Origin: Guillardia theta CCMP2712
Lineage: Eukaryota; Cryptophyceae; Pyrenomonadales; Geminigeraceae
Assembly (NCBI RefSeq): GCF_000315625.1
Contig: NW_005434647.1
Span: 467,446-531,445 of the forward strand
Direction of reading: 5' to 3'
DNA: 64,000 nucleotides
Shown here piece by piece: positions 46,596 through 57,081 of the stretch (positions are counted from its first letter, which is position 1; every line of letters begins with the position of its first letter). The notes beneath the pieces are model-generated. The model saw only the letters and a program-made list of their open reading frames with translations. It was not told the DNA's origin and did no database searches. The translations under genes were made by a program, and so were the position numbers.

Positions 46596-49500
46596 TCACT
46601 TGATAAGCGACAACACGGCAGCAGCAGCAGGCGTCTCACTAGACCTTCCTCCTGCTCCCTCCTCCTTGTCCTCCTTGGCCCTCAACAGCAGGGAACCAGC
46701 GATCTTGCTCAGAGACGCGTCAAGGTGCTTCACTCGGTTCGCGACCGCATCAATCTTCTCCGAGCGGCTGCCGAAGTCTTCGACGTCTCTCTTGACTTGC
46801 TCCTTGGACGAGACAAACTCCTTGCGCAGCGCATGAAAGTCGAACCCTCTCTGCATCCTGCTGAGCTTCGCCTTTCGCTTCCTCCTCCACCACAAGGAGA
46901 TGATGTTGACAGCGCACTGATGCAACCTCACCCGCGCCGTCTCGCGCCCCAGCACTCCCAGAGCTGTATGCTCGGAAGAGGAGAAGGTGATCAGATTCCC
47001 CAGGGCCGCGGCTGCGATCGACGTCAGCAAGATGCCGAAGAGCATGGCGATGGCAGCGACGCATCTGCCGAAGTGAGTGGTCGCTATGGTGCCGTTCCCA
47101 GCTCCCGGGGTGATGGTGGTGAAGATGAACCAGCAGGCGTTGAGGAAGTACATGTCGTTGAACTTGTAGTACTCGTCGCCGTTGATCGACCAGACCTTGG
47201 CCGTCTCGCTCTCACACCTTACGTTCTTCACGTTGGGGAAAAGACACGCGGTCGCTTCTGCATTGCGAAACAGATACCCCCCGACAAAGACCACGAAGGT
47301 CCACAGGAACGCGAGGTAGTAGATGGCACTCCAGCTGTTGAGCATGCGCTTGAGCACGAAGGAGGTGTCAAACTTGACGCCCGTGAAGGAGCCGATCGAG
47401 TGCTTGCTCGGGATGTCACTCACCATCCAGTCCGCGATCACCCGCCACAACAAGTAAACCCGAATGATGTTCCATGAGCAGAAGACAGTCTCTGCCTGGT
47501 AGAGCACGTAATTGCCCATCGTATTGCTTCCCAGCTCAAACGTCGTGAAAGGCGGCAGGTGGAGGCCGACGACGATCATTTCAACCCACAGCAGAGGATC
47601 GTCGAGCACGTGGGAGACGCTGATGATGTAGTCGAAGTGAGCTCCGTGATGAAGGTGCTTGACGAGTCGCCTGATGAGGACTTGAGTCCAGTAGATGCGG
47701 TAGATGAACACCTGCTACCAGTCAGCAGCAACACATGAGCACAACCAGCCTCTCACCAAGCACCCCACCGTCGATAGAGAGCTCAGCCCCTTCATCACGT
47801 CCATGGCGGGCGTGTGAGGCTCCAGCCCGGCAAAGACCAACTCGTTCTCTACGATTGCAAAGAGAGTGCCGAGCATGCCAAAAAGAGCTGCAAGCATCCG
47901 ATTGCGACGTAACAAGTCGTCCACCAATTTGCGATTCTTCTTCCAGTCATGTTTCGCAGGCATGAAATCTTTCATGATTGCTATCAGACTTGAAAGTTTT
48001 CGCTGCATCTGCACGGCCGAGGATCTCCTTCTAAGTCGGTGGTGTTGCGGTTTGGTTTGCGTCTTGGCTTCAGTCTCCATCAAGAGCTCTTCAATCTCTT
48101 CTTGGCACTGAGGTCGATTGCATTCAAGAGGAAAGATCCGGCACTTCAATACATCAGATATCTCACACAGTCGTTTGGTCTTAGCTACGATGAGGTCTAG
48201 CTTTGATTTCTCTGCCATGCAGTCTTCTGTGTGAACATTGGCTGCATTCTTTGTTGTTTTGAAGATCTGTTTGAGCTGAAACAAAGAATCTTTCTTGTTT
48301 TTCTTGGCGATCCCTTTCCTTGCCATCAACCAAGCCTTGAGGAAAGTAGCGGAGTGTTTCGACAAGTTCTTCCAGGCCTTTTCGCGGGCGACCATGAGCA
48401 TGGCCGACTCTTCTTCAGCTGAGAACTGCAGGCGATGCATGAGAGAGGAGGTCAGCATCGCCACCATCACCAGCCCGATCACCGACGTCATGGCCGCCAC
48501 TATCCTTCCAGCGTGAGTGGTGGAGGTGATGTCTCCGAAGCCAACGGTGGTGGAGGCTTGGAACATGGACCAGAGGGCGTTCTGGAGGTAGGGGTCGTTC
48601 ACCTTCGTGAAGTAGTTCGGTTGCCCGCTCAGGGAGCCTGCTCCGAAGTCGATGATCCACCTCTTGGCGTTGTCGTTGCCGCAGTTGGGGTTCTTGCTGG
48701 TTCCAAACTGACAGGCTGTCAGCTCCACAGCTCTGAACCAGTACCCGCTGATGAGCAAGAGAATGAGCCAGAGGATCGCAATGAAGTGAACCGCGTATCT
48801 GCCGTTAAGCAGCAGTTTGATGGTGAAGGCTGAGTTCAGTTGGATTCTTGTGAAACTCGCGACTGTGTGTCTTCGTGGGAGTTTGCCGAGCACCCATTCT
48901 CGAAAGCAACCCCAGAAGAGGAACACTCTCAACACGTTGATCGCTGCTCCCAGCGTCTCTGCCCGGTACACAAGGAAGTTGTTCCAGTTCATCATGGGGA
49001 TCTCAAACGTCACAAAGGGAGGGATGTGAAAAAGAATAAAGAGCGTTTCTGCCCAGAAGGAGGCGTCCTGGAGGATGCAGCTAGGGGGCACATGGATGTC
49101 CAGCTCGTGAAGGATTCGAAGATGTCTCAAAATGCGACTGAAGAGCTCATCGAGCCAAAATCGTCGATACAGAAAGCCTGCACAACAACGAGGTCAGAGA
49201 ATCACAGGAGAATACCCTTGGAAGAGAGTGTCTCACCTATCGCTATACATGTAAGAATGGTGTTGATAGCCTTGAGAGTGTTGACAAACACGTGCTGCGG
49301 ATCAGTTCCTCGAATGATCAACTCATTCTGGGCGCAGGCAAATATGGCTCCAGTGAATCCGAAGATCGCTGAGTTCAAGTTGCTCCAGTACATCCGGACC
49401 TCCACTTTGTCTCTGCTCCGACGCCAATCGGAGACGAATGCTGTTCCCGCACCAGACCCAGCGCTCCACTCACCCAGACTTTGTCGTCTCGACCCTCGAC

Positions 49501-49960
49501 GACTGACCCCAAGAGCCTTCAGCTTCTCCTGGACTTCCGAATGAAGTTTCATCATGCTGTCCCTGCGCTCCCTGTTTCTTTCTAACTTCTTGGAGTCTCT
49601 TTGCAGCTCGAAATCCAAGTCTTCAGACTCAACTTGGAGTTCATCGTCTTGTACCGTCTCAACGAAAGGATCGTTCGCCGGTAAGTTTGGATCTTGAAAC
49701 GAATTCTCTTTGACAAGCAAGTCATGGTTTCTAGGTGAGAGGACCTGGACAGTGTCATCACTGCTGTTGGACCCATTCGCGGCGCTGGCGGCTGAGTTTG
49801 AAGGGAAGAAAGGAGTGCTCAATCGAGACATCACCCCTCTCGGTGCTGTCCATGTCATTCGCCTTGGACGGTCTGCGCTCTTGTCGTCCTCCTTGTCACC
49901 GCCCTCTGCGTTGCTGACCGCATTGGTACTCATTCGCTTTCCATAGAAGACGGAGGGCAT
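46596..49960 (-). CDS. Two-repeat SK-like potassium channel
   Basis: Exons 49237-49960, 47757-49177 and 46596-47714 join in phase with introns of 59 and 42 nt; 1087 residues from ATG 49958-49960. After a charged cytosolic N-terminus come two homologous six-span units. Unit I begins SAIFGFTGAIFACAQNELII and unit II begins AALFGMLGTLFAIVENELVF, matching the first span of small-conductance calcium-activated K channels. Unit I has the pore MFQASTTVGFGDITSTTHAG, a standard K selectivity filter (48531-48548). Unit II has FTTITPGAGNGTIATTHFG (47088-47117), where the filter reads TPGAGN. Each pore is followed by a helical part (EESAMLMVAREKAWKNL and SEHTALGVLGRETARVRL) placed like the SK calmodulin-binding helix. 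The voltage sensor arginines of Kv channels are absent. K conduction and calmodulin gating are inferred. More upstream exons are possible. Confidence 0.8.
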
Positions 49961-51347
49961 CTTGAAAGACTCGTATCCGTTGCTTCGCAAATTATGAAAA
50001 CCAATCGATATGATTTACGAGCAATGGTGGGGTATGAAATCTCATGAATTAGACCTTGCAAAGCTACATGTGAAAAGCAGCAGAGGAATCAAAATCCTCG
50101 ACGCCCTCAATGGTATTGAAAATCCGAAAGCTGTTCATGCTGCAATGGTAATCTGATTTGTTTGATGTTCTTCCTGGCCAAATAAGCTTGATACAAGTGC
50201 TTTCTGAGTCCTTCAGTGTCTTCTTTTACTTCCTATGGATCTCTTCCTTCCCGACTGATTTGTCGTTTGGGCGTCAACCTCTTCTTGCTCCTGCTCCTAT
50301 TCGTGCTCCTTTGCATGGTAGCTTCCCTGGCTCTTGGTCAACTTCCCCATTGTTCTTCCCATTCTCCTGCTCCTGCCTCTGAGCCGGTTTGTCTTCTTCT
50401 GCGCCTGCTTCTGCTATGCCACAGGATACTTGCGCTTAAACTCCAACGCTAGGTTTGCTCTGGCTCCTCCAGGACTTGACGTGACTGTTGCTGCTCTCTC
50501 GCGTTTCCCTGGCTGCATCGACTATTACTGACATGGAAGTTATTGCTTGTATAAGTTTTTTAACGCACTGTACCCCCACCAGGAAATCCGGACCCACCCC
50601 TCCTACTCCATGACCTACAACCGAAAGGGCTCGATGGATGGACCCTTCCCAGGGTCCCCAACCCGCAGGCTCTGATGAGTCTGGTGGTATCAGCACTACT
50701 ACACCAGGGGGTACCAGTAGCGCGGCAGTCCTCTATGGCCCTACCTATTCTCCCAAAGGCACTGTACGGTACAGACACGACCTGGCAACGAGGGTGCTAC
50801 TTCCGGAGTACCGGTCATTGGTCATAGCAACTACCCCTCAGGGACCCTGGCGATCACGCAATCAGAGCCCCAAGTTTACTAACCCTACCCCCAGCTGTTA
50901 CCATACAGGGCCTAGCCTTTTACAATACAGGACCGGGTACTGTAACCTGTGACTACCAGGGTGGCCAACTACCCCCCACCCGTCGGGCAGGCCGAGTGAT
51001 GAGAGTAGCCGGGCTCACAGGCTGAAGGCTTTGCAGTTTAAAAATGTTTAGTATACTTAAATAGTTTTACGTGAAATCTTTGTGATGACCCCCCCCGAGC
51101 CCCTCCCAGAGTGGGGTCGCGGTACTCACTGATAGAGACATATGACGGTTGAAAGAAGGGGTACTGAACTGCTGACAGCCCGAAGTAAAGTGAATTCTCT
51201 AAAAGATTCGACCAGGTACTAGAGTACAATTTTATAAGCCAGTATCTCGTTTTTGAATCCTTGTGAGTGCTGCTACCACGGTAAAATACTCATTCACTCA
51301 AAGTTAAGTTAAAAACCAGTAAATACTCGGTTCAACCTACCAACTTC
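49961..51347. other. Head-to-head gap, C-rich
   Basis: 50150-50540 is AT/CT-rich, no gene supported. 50565-51010 is filled with CCCCACCC/GTACC-type words on the plus strand. At 51292-51321 there is a full copy of the ACTCAAAGTTAAGTTAAAAA motif, 31 bp upstream of the inverted-repeat element. Confidence 0.45.
51297..51316 (+). repeat. Recurrent motif ACTCAAAGTTAAGTTAAAAA
   Basis: Identical to 6622-6641, and the similarity continues for several bases (ACCAGTA against ATCAGTA). Confidence 0.75.
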
Positions 51348-51840
51348 GTTTACTCAAAGTTAAGCCTGAAGTTCAATTTCGAACCCAGTGGTGCAGTGCA
51401 GGATCAGTGATGCGTTGCGCTTTCTGTGGTGGCTGGCGGATCGCTTGGCCGCAACAAGGAAACGACAGCAGCAGTCCGGTCCACTGGATCTCACTGTTCG
51501 TCCCGCCGCACAGCGACATTGCTGGCCCACGGTGGCCGGGGCCGCCCGGCGGCATGGCGCGCCGGGGGAATTGTCCTGCAATGTGCGCACGCCCGGCCGG
51601 TTACTAAGTGAAGGTATCACGGCGGCGGTCTCAGGCCGGGCTTTCTTTTCTCTTCTCCGACTCGGCCGGCGCCGTTTGGCCTGTGCGTGCGGCCGCAGTC
51701 TGAGGGTCAAGGCCTCACTGACTGACAGTGAGTCATTCCGAGTTCGGACCGTGGACTGGCAGGCTCCTGATCCGATCGGATCCGATGATCAGTGTCCTGG
51801 TACAGCCGGTGACTCAGTCTTTACTTAACTTTGAGTAAAC
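51348..51840. mobile_element. 493-bp MITE-like element with 17-bp TIRs
   Basis: The left end GTTTACTCAAAGTTAAG (51348-51364) and right end CTTAACTTTGAGTAAAC (51824-51840) are perfect inverted repeats. TTC occurs directly outside both ends (51345-51347 and 51841-51843), a possible 3-bp target duplication. The interior is GC-rich with no transposase coding signal. It is therefore a nonautonomous element or a palindromic boundary of the GC island. The same end sequence occurs singly elsewhere in the window. Confidence 0.5.
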
Positions 51841-51999
51841 TTCCGGGCCACGGTTGGGCCGCCGCCGACGGTCACCCGGTGACAGTCAGTCCGAGGCAGG
51901 CCCGGGCCGGGCCGACGGTGCCCGGTACCGGGTACTCGATGGCGCGGGCCTCGGGTCCCCCCCCACCCCCGCCCGTCCCGGCCCGGCCGCCGCCGCGCC

Positions 52000-52099
52000 N
52001 NNNNNNNNNNNNNNNNNNNNNNNNNNNNNNNNNNNNNNNNNNNNNNNNNNNNNNNNNNNNNNNNNNNNNNNNNNNNNNNNNNNNNNNNNNNNNNNNNNN
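52000..52099. other. Assembly gap of 100 N
   Basis: Exactly 100 N inside a CCGCC-rich region; the true length is unknown. Confidence 0.99.
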
Positions 52100-52258
52100 A
52101 AAATTGCCCTACTACCTGTTCGTCCATCCAGTAGTGTTGACCGTTGTTAATATCTGCGGAGAAAGGCCTAGCACTGGCGTAAGGAACAGTGATTCGGAGT
52201 CTTAAATGTGAGATCTGAGACCTCCCCCCACCACCCCCCTCCCCTCACCGGGCCCCGG

Positions 52259-52340
52259 GCGCCGCCCTGGCCCGCGCGGTGGCCCAGTGGGCCGGGCCCG
52301 GCGCCGCCCTGGCCCGCGCGGTGGCCCGGGCCGGGCCCGG
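52259..52340 (+). repeat. Two-copy 42-bp GC-rich tandem repeat
   Basis: The 27-bp core beginning GCGCCGCCCTGGCCCGCGCG is identical at 52259-52285 and 52301-52327, followed by similar GGGCCGGGCCCG tails. Lies just right of the assembly gap, so the array may continue into it. Confidence 0.85.
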
Positions 52341-52611
52341 CCGGTACGGCTGAGTGGCGGGGGCCCCGGCCTTTCACCCCACCCCCTCCACATCCTTTTT
52401 CCGCAATGTCCGGACCCCCCTCTTGACCATTCTTGCTTCCTTCCAACCACCCCCCTAATTCACAGTCGTCACATAAAACAACCTTGCTTGATCCAATCGG
52501 TCCTAGCAGGGTTCTAGAAGCTTTCTAGAGAATAATATCATCATAAGAAAACTGGTCTTAGGAATAGGACTACTAGGACCGTCCTATCCACCAGCCCCCA
52601 TTCTGCTGTTT

Positions 52612-53404
52612 ATGGTGCGCGCTGTCATGGAGTTTGCGGGCTTCTTGTCCTCCTCCCCTTCCTCATCCTGGGCTGTCTCTGGGCGGACAATGGTGGCAAT
52701 TCCTCTAGCTATGGTGCTGTGCCTTGCTGCCTGCCCCATGCAGGCCAACGCCTTTGCGTTTCCTGCAGTTCCTACATTACCATCAAGGAGTGCTGGTAGC
52801 AATGGCATGTCATTTCGGAACAGGTCCCCAGCACTTCGCATGGTGGACACTATGGGAGAGGAAAAATCAAAAGTCAAAAATGTTGAAGAGGTGACAAAGA
52901 AGTGGGGCCTGGAAGCAGGTCTCTTCACTGCACTAACGTGAGATATCATCGTGTTGTGATATGAAAACTGACTTTTGGAAAGCAACAAGAACAAGGAAGG
53001 GCCAGACGCAAAGCAGCTCTTGGCAAAATATGGTTCTGCATACTTGCTGACATCCATTTCTCTTTCACTTGTCTCTTTTGGAATTTGCTATGTAAGCATT
53101 TTGTTTTGTTGCCTGTTGAATTGGATGACTGTTTTCAGGTTTTGGTCGACAACGGGGTTGATGTGGCCGCTTTATTGTCCAAGGTTGGAATCACAGCCAA
53201 TGGAAACACGGAGACTGCTGGGACTGTTGCTATTGCCTATGCAGCGCACAAGGCTGCTTCACCCATTCGGTTTCCTCCCACTGTTGCTCTGACGCCGTTG
53301 ACAGCCAAGGTACACTCGTTGTCTTGGCTTTGATTTGAATGACATTGCTTCTGCAGTACTTGTTTAACAAGAAGGTTGAAGACTCTTCAGATGAGCAGCA
53401 ATAA
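52612..53404 (+). CDS. Plastid-targeted FAM210/DUF1279 protein
   Basis: Exons 52612-52937, 52983-53091, 53139-53309 and 53357-53404 with introns of 45, 47 and 47 nt; 217 residues. The N-terminus has a signal peptide (VAIPLAMVLCLAACPM) followed by QANAFAFPAVPTLPSRSAG: a cleavage site with Phe at the start of a Ser/Arg-rich transit-like stretch, the bipartite signal used for plastids of red-algal secondary origin. The mature part carries a DUF1279 domain: LLAKYGSAYLLTSISLSLVS, FGICYVLVDNGVDVAALLSK, TVAIAYAAHKAASPIRFPPT and VALTPLTAKY. Mitochondrial FAM210 proteins have one such domain with a membrane span and are linked to organelle translation; plant-type members are plastidic. A plastid membrane location is inferred. 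Two in-frame ATGs (52612 and about 52690) are possible starts. Confidence 0.85.
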
Positions 53405-53573
53405 CCCGTCATCCTTGACGACTTGTAGCAGAACACTGTTTCAGTAAACGGACCTCGCACCTTGCGCAGACTCACTCAATTTTTCTGTGCATATTGGAAG
53501 AAACATGGGCCAATATTTGTGAGTGAGACAGAATCATACTATGCAAACTCTTGCATTGAATGTGGGCGATCAT

Positions 53574-55133
53574 TCAAGCTTCTTTGTGCCAAAAGTCTGA
53601 TCGTTTAGAATGACCAGGAGTCACAACGCTTGGAAGACCAACTCCCTGCTTGTGAGCGATCAGACTGAAAAGCGAACAGGAGTTGTGGGAGAATACGCAC
53701 CTTGGCCACTGATGACAAGACGTTCCATCCTCGTAGAAGTTCATGCTGAAGCTCCGACTCAATTTTCAACGCCTGAAAATTATCACATAATCAACAACCG
53801 CAGTTCGCTCGTCTTCAATCTCAACCTCCTCCTCGCTCGTATCCACGTATGTCCTGTTGAAGAGTTGTTTGGCACCTGGCAAGCTCTGCCGTCATGCAAG
53901 CTTCCTCGACCTCCTCATTCACACGACGACCTGCCACAGCATCTGGCGATTGATTCGAAAGAGTTTCGCAGAAGGCCATTGCTTCCTCGAATGGATCATC
54001 ACAGAGCTGCAAAATCTAATCAGCAACACAATCAAACACACAAACGTCGAGACCTTGGTAACCAAACCCAAAGACTGATGACATTTAGGTCATGAAACGT
54101 GTCCATCAAAACTTCCCACAAATCATGTTTCCTACCTTTGCCTCTTGTGCGTCAAAAATCCTTGCTGTCATCGTGAGTTCCTTTGCCACATCAATGGGCA
54201 CCTAAAGATCCTTGTGATGACATGGACATGTGCGTTCAACCAATTTACTACCAGCTCTCTCAAGGTGATTGTGGCTGACATGTCAGGCACCAACCCCCAT
54301 TTTCCCTCCATGATGCTGAATTTGCAGCTCTTGTCAGAAAATCTGCAAATTCCCCCTTAAAATTTGATGGTAGGAGAGAAAAATGCTGCATCCGACCTGA
54401 AATCAGCTCCAAGAGCTATCTGGAACCCGCCCCCGAAACATACTCCATGAGTTACCTGTGTAAACTTCAGCTAAACGAAATACACGCTTATCCTCGTATC
54501 ACAGCAATGACAGGTGCAGGAACTTGTCTCCATAAGTATCCAACATCCTGCCATCAAGAAAACAAAGTGATTCGATGGTCAGGAGATGAAGGGGCAGGTG
54601 ATACTTGTGCCAGGTTGGACAGTTTGCCTTCAGGGCGCTGCATTAGCTTTCGGATGGATTCTACAGACTAGAAGTAATTAAGCTTTGACTGAACACTTCA
54701 AAATTACCTTTAGAGGATTTGTGATGATAGACTTGACGTCCAAACCAGAGCAAAATGCCCGACCAGCACCTCTCAATACCACGACTCGCGTTTCTCTATC
54801 TTTTGCTACATCTTCGGCGGCCTTGGCGATTGCACGAAACATGTTGAGGTCCAGAGCATTGAGCTTATCTGGGCGAGAGAGTGTAACGACAGTGGCGTAG
54901 GATCCGTTCTTCAAGGTTCTGCGTTCCAGGATGAGAGGCTCGTCCTCCTGTGCGGCGGTTGAGAGCGTTCGCCTTGGAGCAAAGAGCACGGAGGCAGGGG
55001 TCGAGGAGCATCGCACAGCACAATGAGCAGCGCGAGGGCTCGAGGAGAGGAAGAGACCAGAGGAGTGAGGAAGTGAGCTGCTCCACAAGCCAGCAGCATG
55101 CGGCCTGGTGCTGATGCGCCTAAACCCCAGCAT
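53574..55133 (-). CDS. Crotonase (enoyl-CoA hydratase/isomerase family)
   Basis: Start MLGFRRISTRPHAAGLWSSS (ATG 55131-55133). The first 60 residues have many Arg and Ser and no acidic residue, typical of a mitochondrial presequence. Crotonase motifs follow: TLSRPDKLNALDLNMFRAIA, VVVLRGAGRAFCSGLDVKSI (oxyanion hole), WRQVPAPVIAVTHGVCFGGG (second oxyanion Gly), FQIALGADFR and KFSIMEGKWGLVPDMSATIT with a Glu at the usual catalytic position. The C-terminal part includes ELTMTARIFDAQEAK, DPFEEAMAFCETLSNQSPDA and AKQLFNRTYV, stop 53574-53576. About eleven introns of about 40-56 nt. It acts on a CoA thioester, probably in fatty acid or amino acid breakdown; the exact substrate cannot be read from sequence. 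The start codon is 99 bp from that of the divergent coiled-coil gene. Confidence 0.82.
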
Positions 55134-55232
55134 TATGCAGTCGCTGCACCTTTCCGCAGCGAGCCCGCGCCGGGGAAGTGCTATGCGTACATAAGTGGCA
55201 GGTGAGGGCTGGAGGAGGGAGGGGAAGGAGGA

Positions 55233-55975
55233 ATGGGGCTGCGAGACAACTTGCGACTGGCGTCGATAGTATGGAAGGAGTTCTGGGGTTATGGGCAGAA
55301 GGTGAGACGACAATGGGAGAGAGCATGCGCGGCTGAATGATCCATGCAGGAGTATGAAGCTCTCAAGCTGAAGAATGAACAGATGAGGTCACCTCTTGTT
55401 GCATGTAAGCATGTAACGCTGCGGGGATTGAGATGTCGGTGCAGACAGAGGCTGAAAGAAATCCAAGAGATGCACAAGAATTTAGACATGTGGATACTTT
55501 CTTTCTTTTGATGTTCATCTTGCTAACATCTCAATGTCAATAGCGAAATCGAGCAGAGGCGTGCTCAGATGCTTCAGATGGCGGCTAGCTCTCTCAAGGT
55601 AAAACCTCCTTGTTTGCTCGCCCTCAACTCAGAGCCTGTGCAAGGATCTTGATGCAAAGATGAACAAAGATCAGCAGGGTGAGATGTTGTGGCGCAGTCA
55701 GCGTATACTAGACAACTGATGATGTTTCTTCGTCAGAAATTTCTCAAACAATGTCCAAAGACCTGGACGACCTGATGTCGAAATTAGAGAAGCATTCTGC
55801 AACGTCCGAGGCTGAGCTTCTTCAGCAGATACAGAGTATGGAAATTGAGGTTCCGAGGAGAGGAGAGAAGAGAGACGCTGCTCCGAGTCCAAGTGGTTCA
55901 GGGTATCAAGGTGTGAACAAGAAAACCAACTCCCCCAAACAGCCTAACAAAGGGAAGAATGAACTGGCCTCTTGA
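55233..55975 (+). CDS. Small coiled-coil protein
   Basis: Six exons in phase from ATG 55233 (MGLRDNLRLASIVWKEFWGY), stop 55973-55975; about 165 residues. Nearly all of residues 25-125 is heptad-like and charged (LKNEQMRQRLKEIQEMHKNL, IEIEQRRAQMLQMAASSLK, SKDLDDLMSKLEKHSATSEA). The C-terminus is Lys/Pro/Ser-rich (EVPRRGEKRDAAPSPSGSG). No catalytic motif and no family recognised. Probably a structural or adaptor protein. It shares a 99-bp intergenic region with the crotonase gene, so a bidirectional promoter is likely. Confidence 0.65.
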
Positions 55976-57081
55976 ACGGTGAACTCAATACATTCGTTAA
56001 GCGAGTTTCCGTCCCTTGCTACCTCACTCGAGTCGATCTTTTGGCATCTTTCTGGCCTCGTCTCTACCTTGCAAAGTTCTCATCATCCCTTCAAAGATTG
56101 CTTGCCAGCTGCCTCTTGAGGAGCCATGCTCACAAGCTGCTGCTATCATGAGGATGGCTATGACTGTGCATTCCCAGGAGATGAGCGAACAACACTAGAG
56201 GAGGGTATGGGACAATTTTGCCAAGTCTCAGAGGGTCCGCCCAGGAGAGGGATAGAGCGACGTGGGATGGTAGTGAAAGGACGAGCATCGGGGTAGAGAA
56301 AGACAAGTCAAGTAAGATGAGAGAAGACCACAGTCTGATATCTTGCTGGAGAGATGAAACAAGACTGGAACACTGACAGTCTGATCTTGTTTTGAGTGCA
56401 GTCAGAGCGATCGAGATTGTAGAATCTCAAGCGGCGGAAGCTTCTATCAGCCAGACTGAAAATTGAGGGGTGGGGGGTGGGTAGAAGACTAAATGACATG
56501 GTGGGTGATCCAGACTTTCTCTCAAAGGTCGCGCCATATTGACCTTTGTACCCACCCAATGAGCATATAAATACACCGGTGTCGCTTGGTTAAATGGGTC
56601 CATTCTAGGGGTAGAAGAAGAAGGGGTGGGGTAGGTCCTCATGGGGTTGTTCCATTTTGATCATCTTCACGTGCGACATGCCAATGTAGCGATGCCGATT
56701 CATGCAATGCCAAGGACGAAGACATGAGGAGGAGAGGACGAGAGGAGTAGAGGAGTGGAGGAAGAGGTCATACGAGACCAGGCTTGACAAGCAAATGAAT
56801 AGGAAGGCAAGTAGGTTTTAGGAGAGGAGGGAACCTGACAGGACGAGAGAAAGAGAGGGGGATAAGAAAATCGAAGAGATCAGAAGCACAGAAGATGACG
56901 ATGAGAAAATTTTACCATGCACAAGCACAGATTATTGTAGGAGTTTCTCGAAGCATGATTATGAGAGTGAATACTGGGCCAGGATTGACAGGACAGGCAC
57001 ACGACCTCTAATCTATACAGACTTGTAACATGTTGCAACTTCTCCATCATTTCTGATCTTCCATTGATCTTATTTTTACAG
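55976..57081. other. Intergenic region between two plus-strand genes
   Basis: 56455-56640 is rich in GGGGTGGGG-type runs on the plus strand, probably the promoter side of the helicase gene. 56680-56890 is purine-rich. Minus-strand frames here are unsupported. The helicase may have an upstream noncoding exon, since TTTTTACAG immediately precedes its ATG. Confidence 0.45.

Noticed and set aside
51371-51440. Possible second tRNA (TTCGAACCC-like string near 51376)
   Set aside because: No acceptor, D or anticodon stems can be paired around it.
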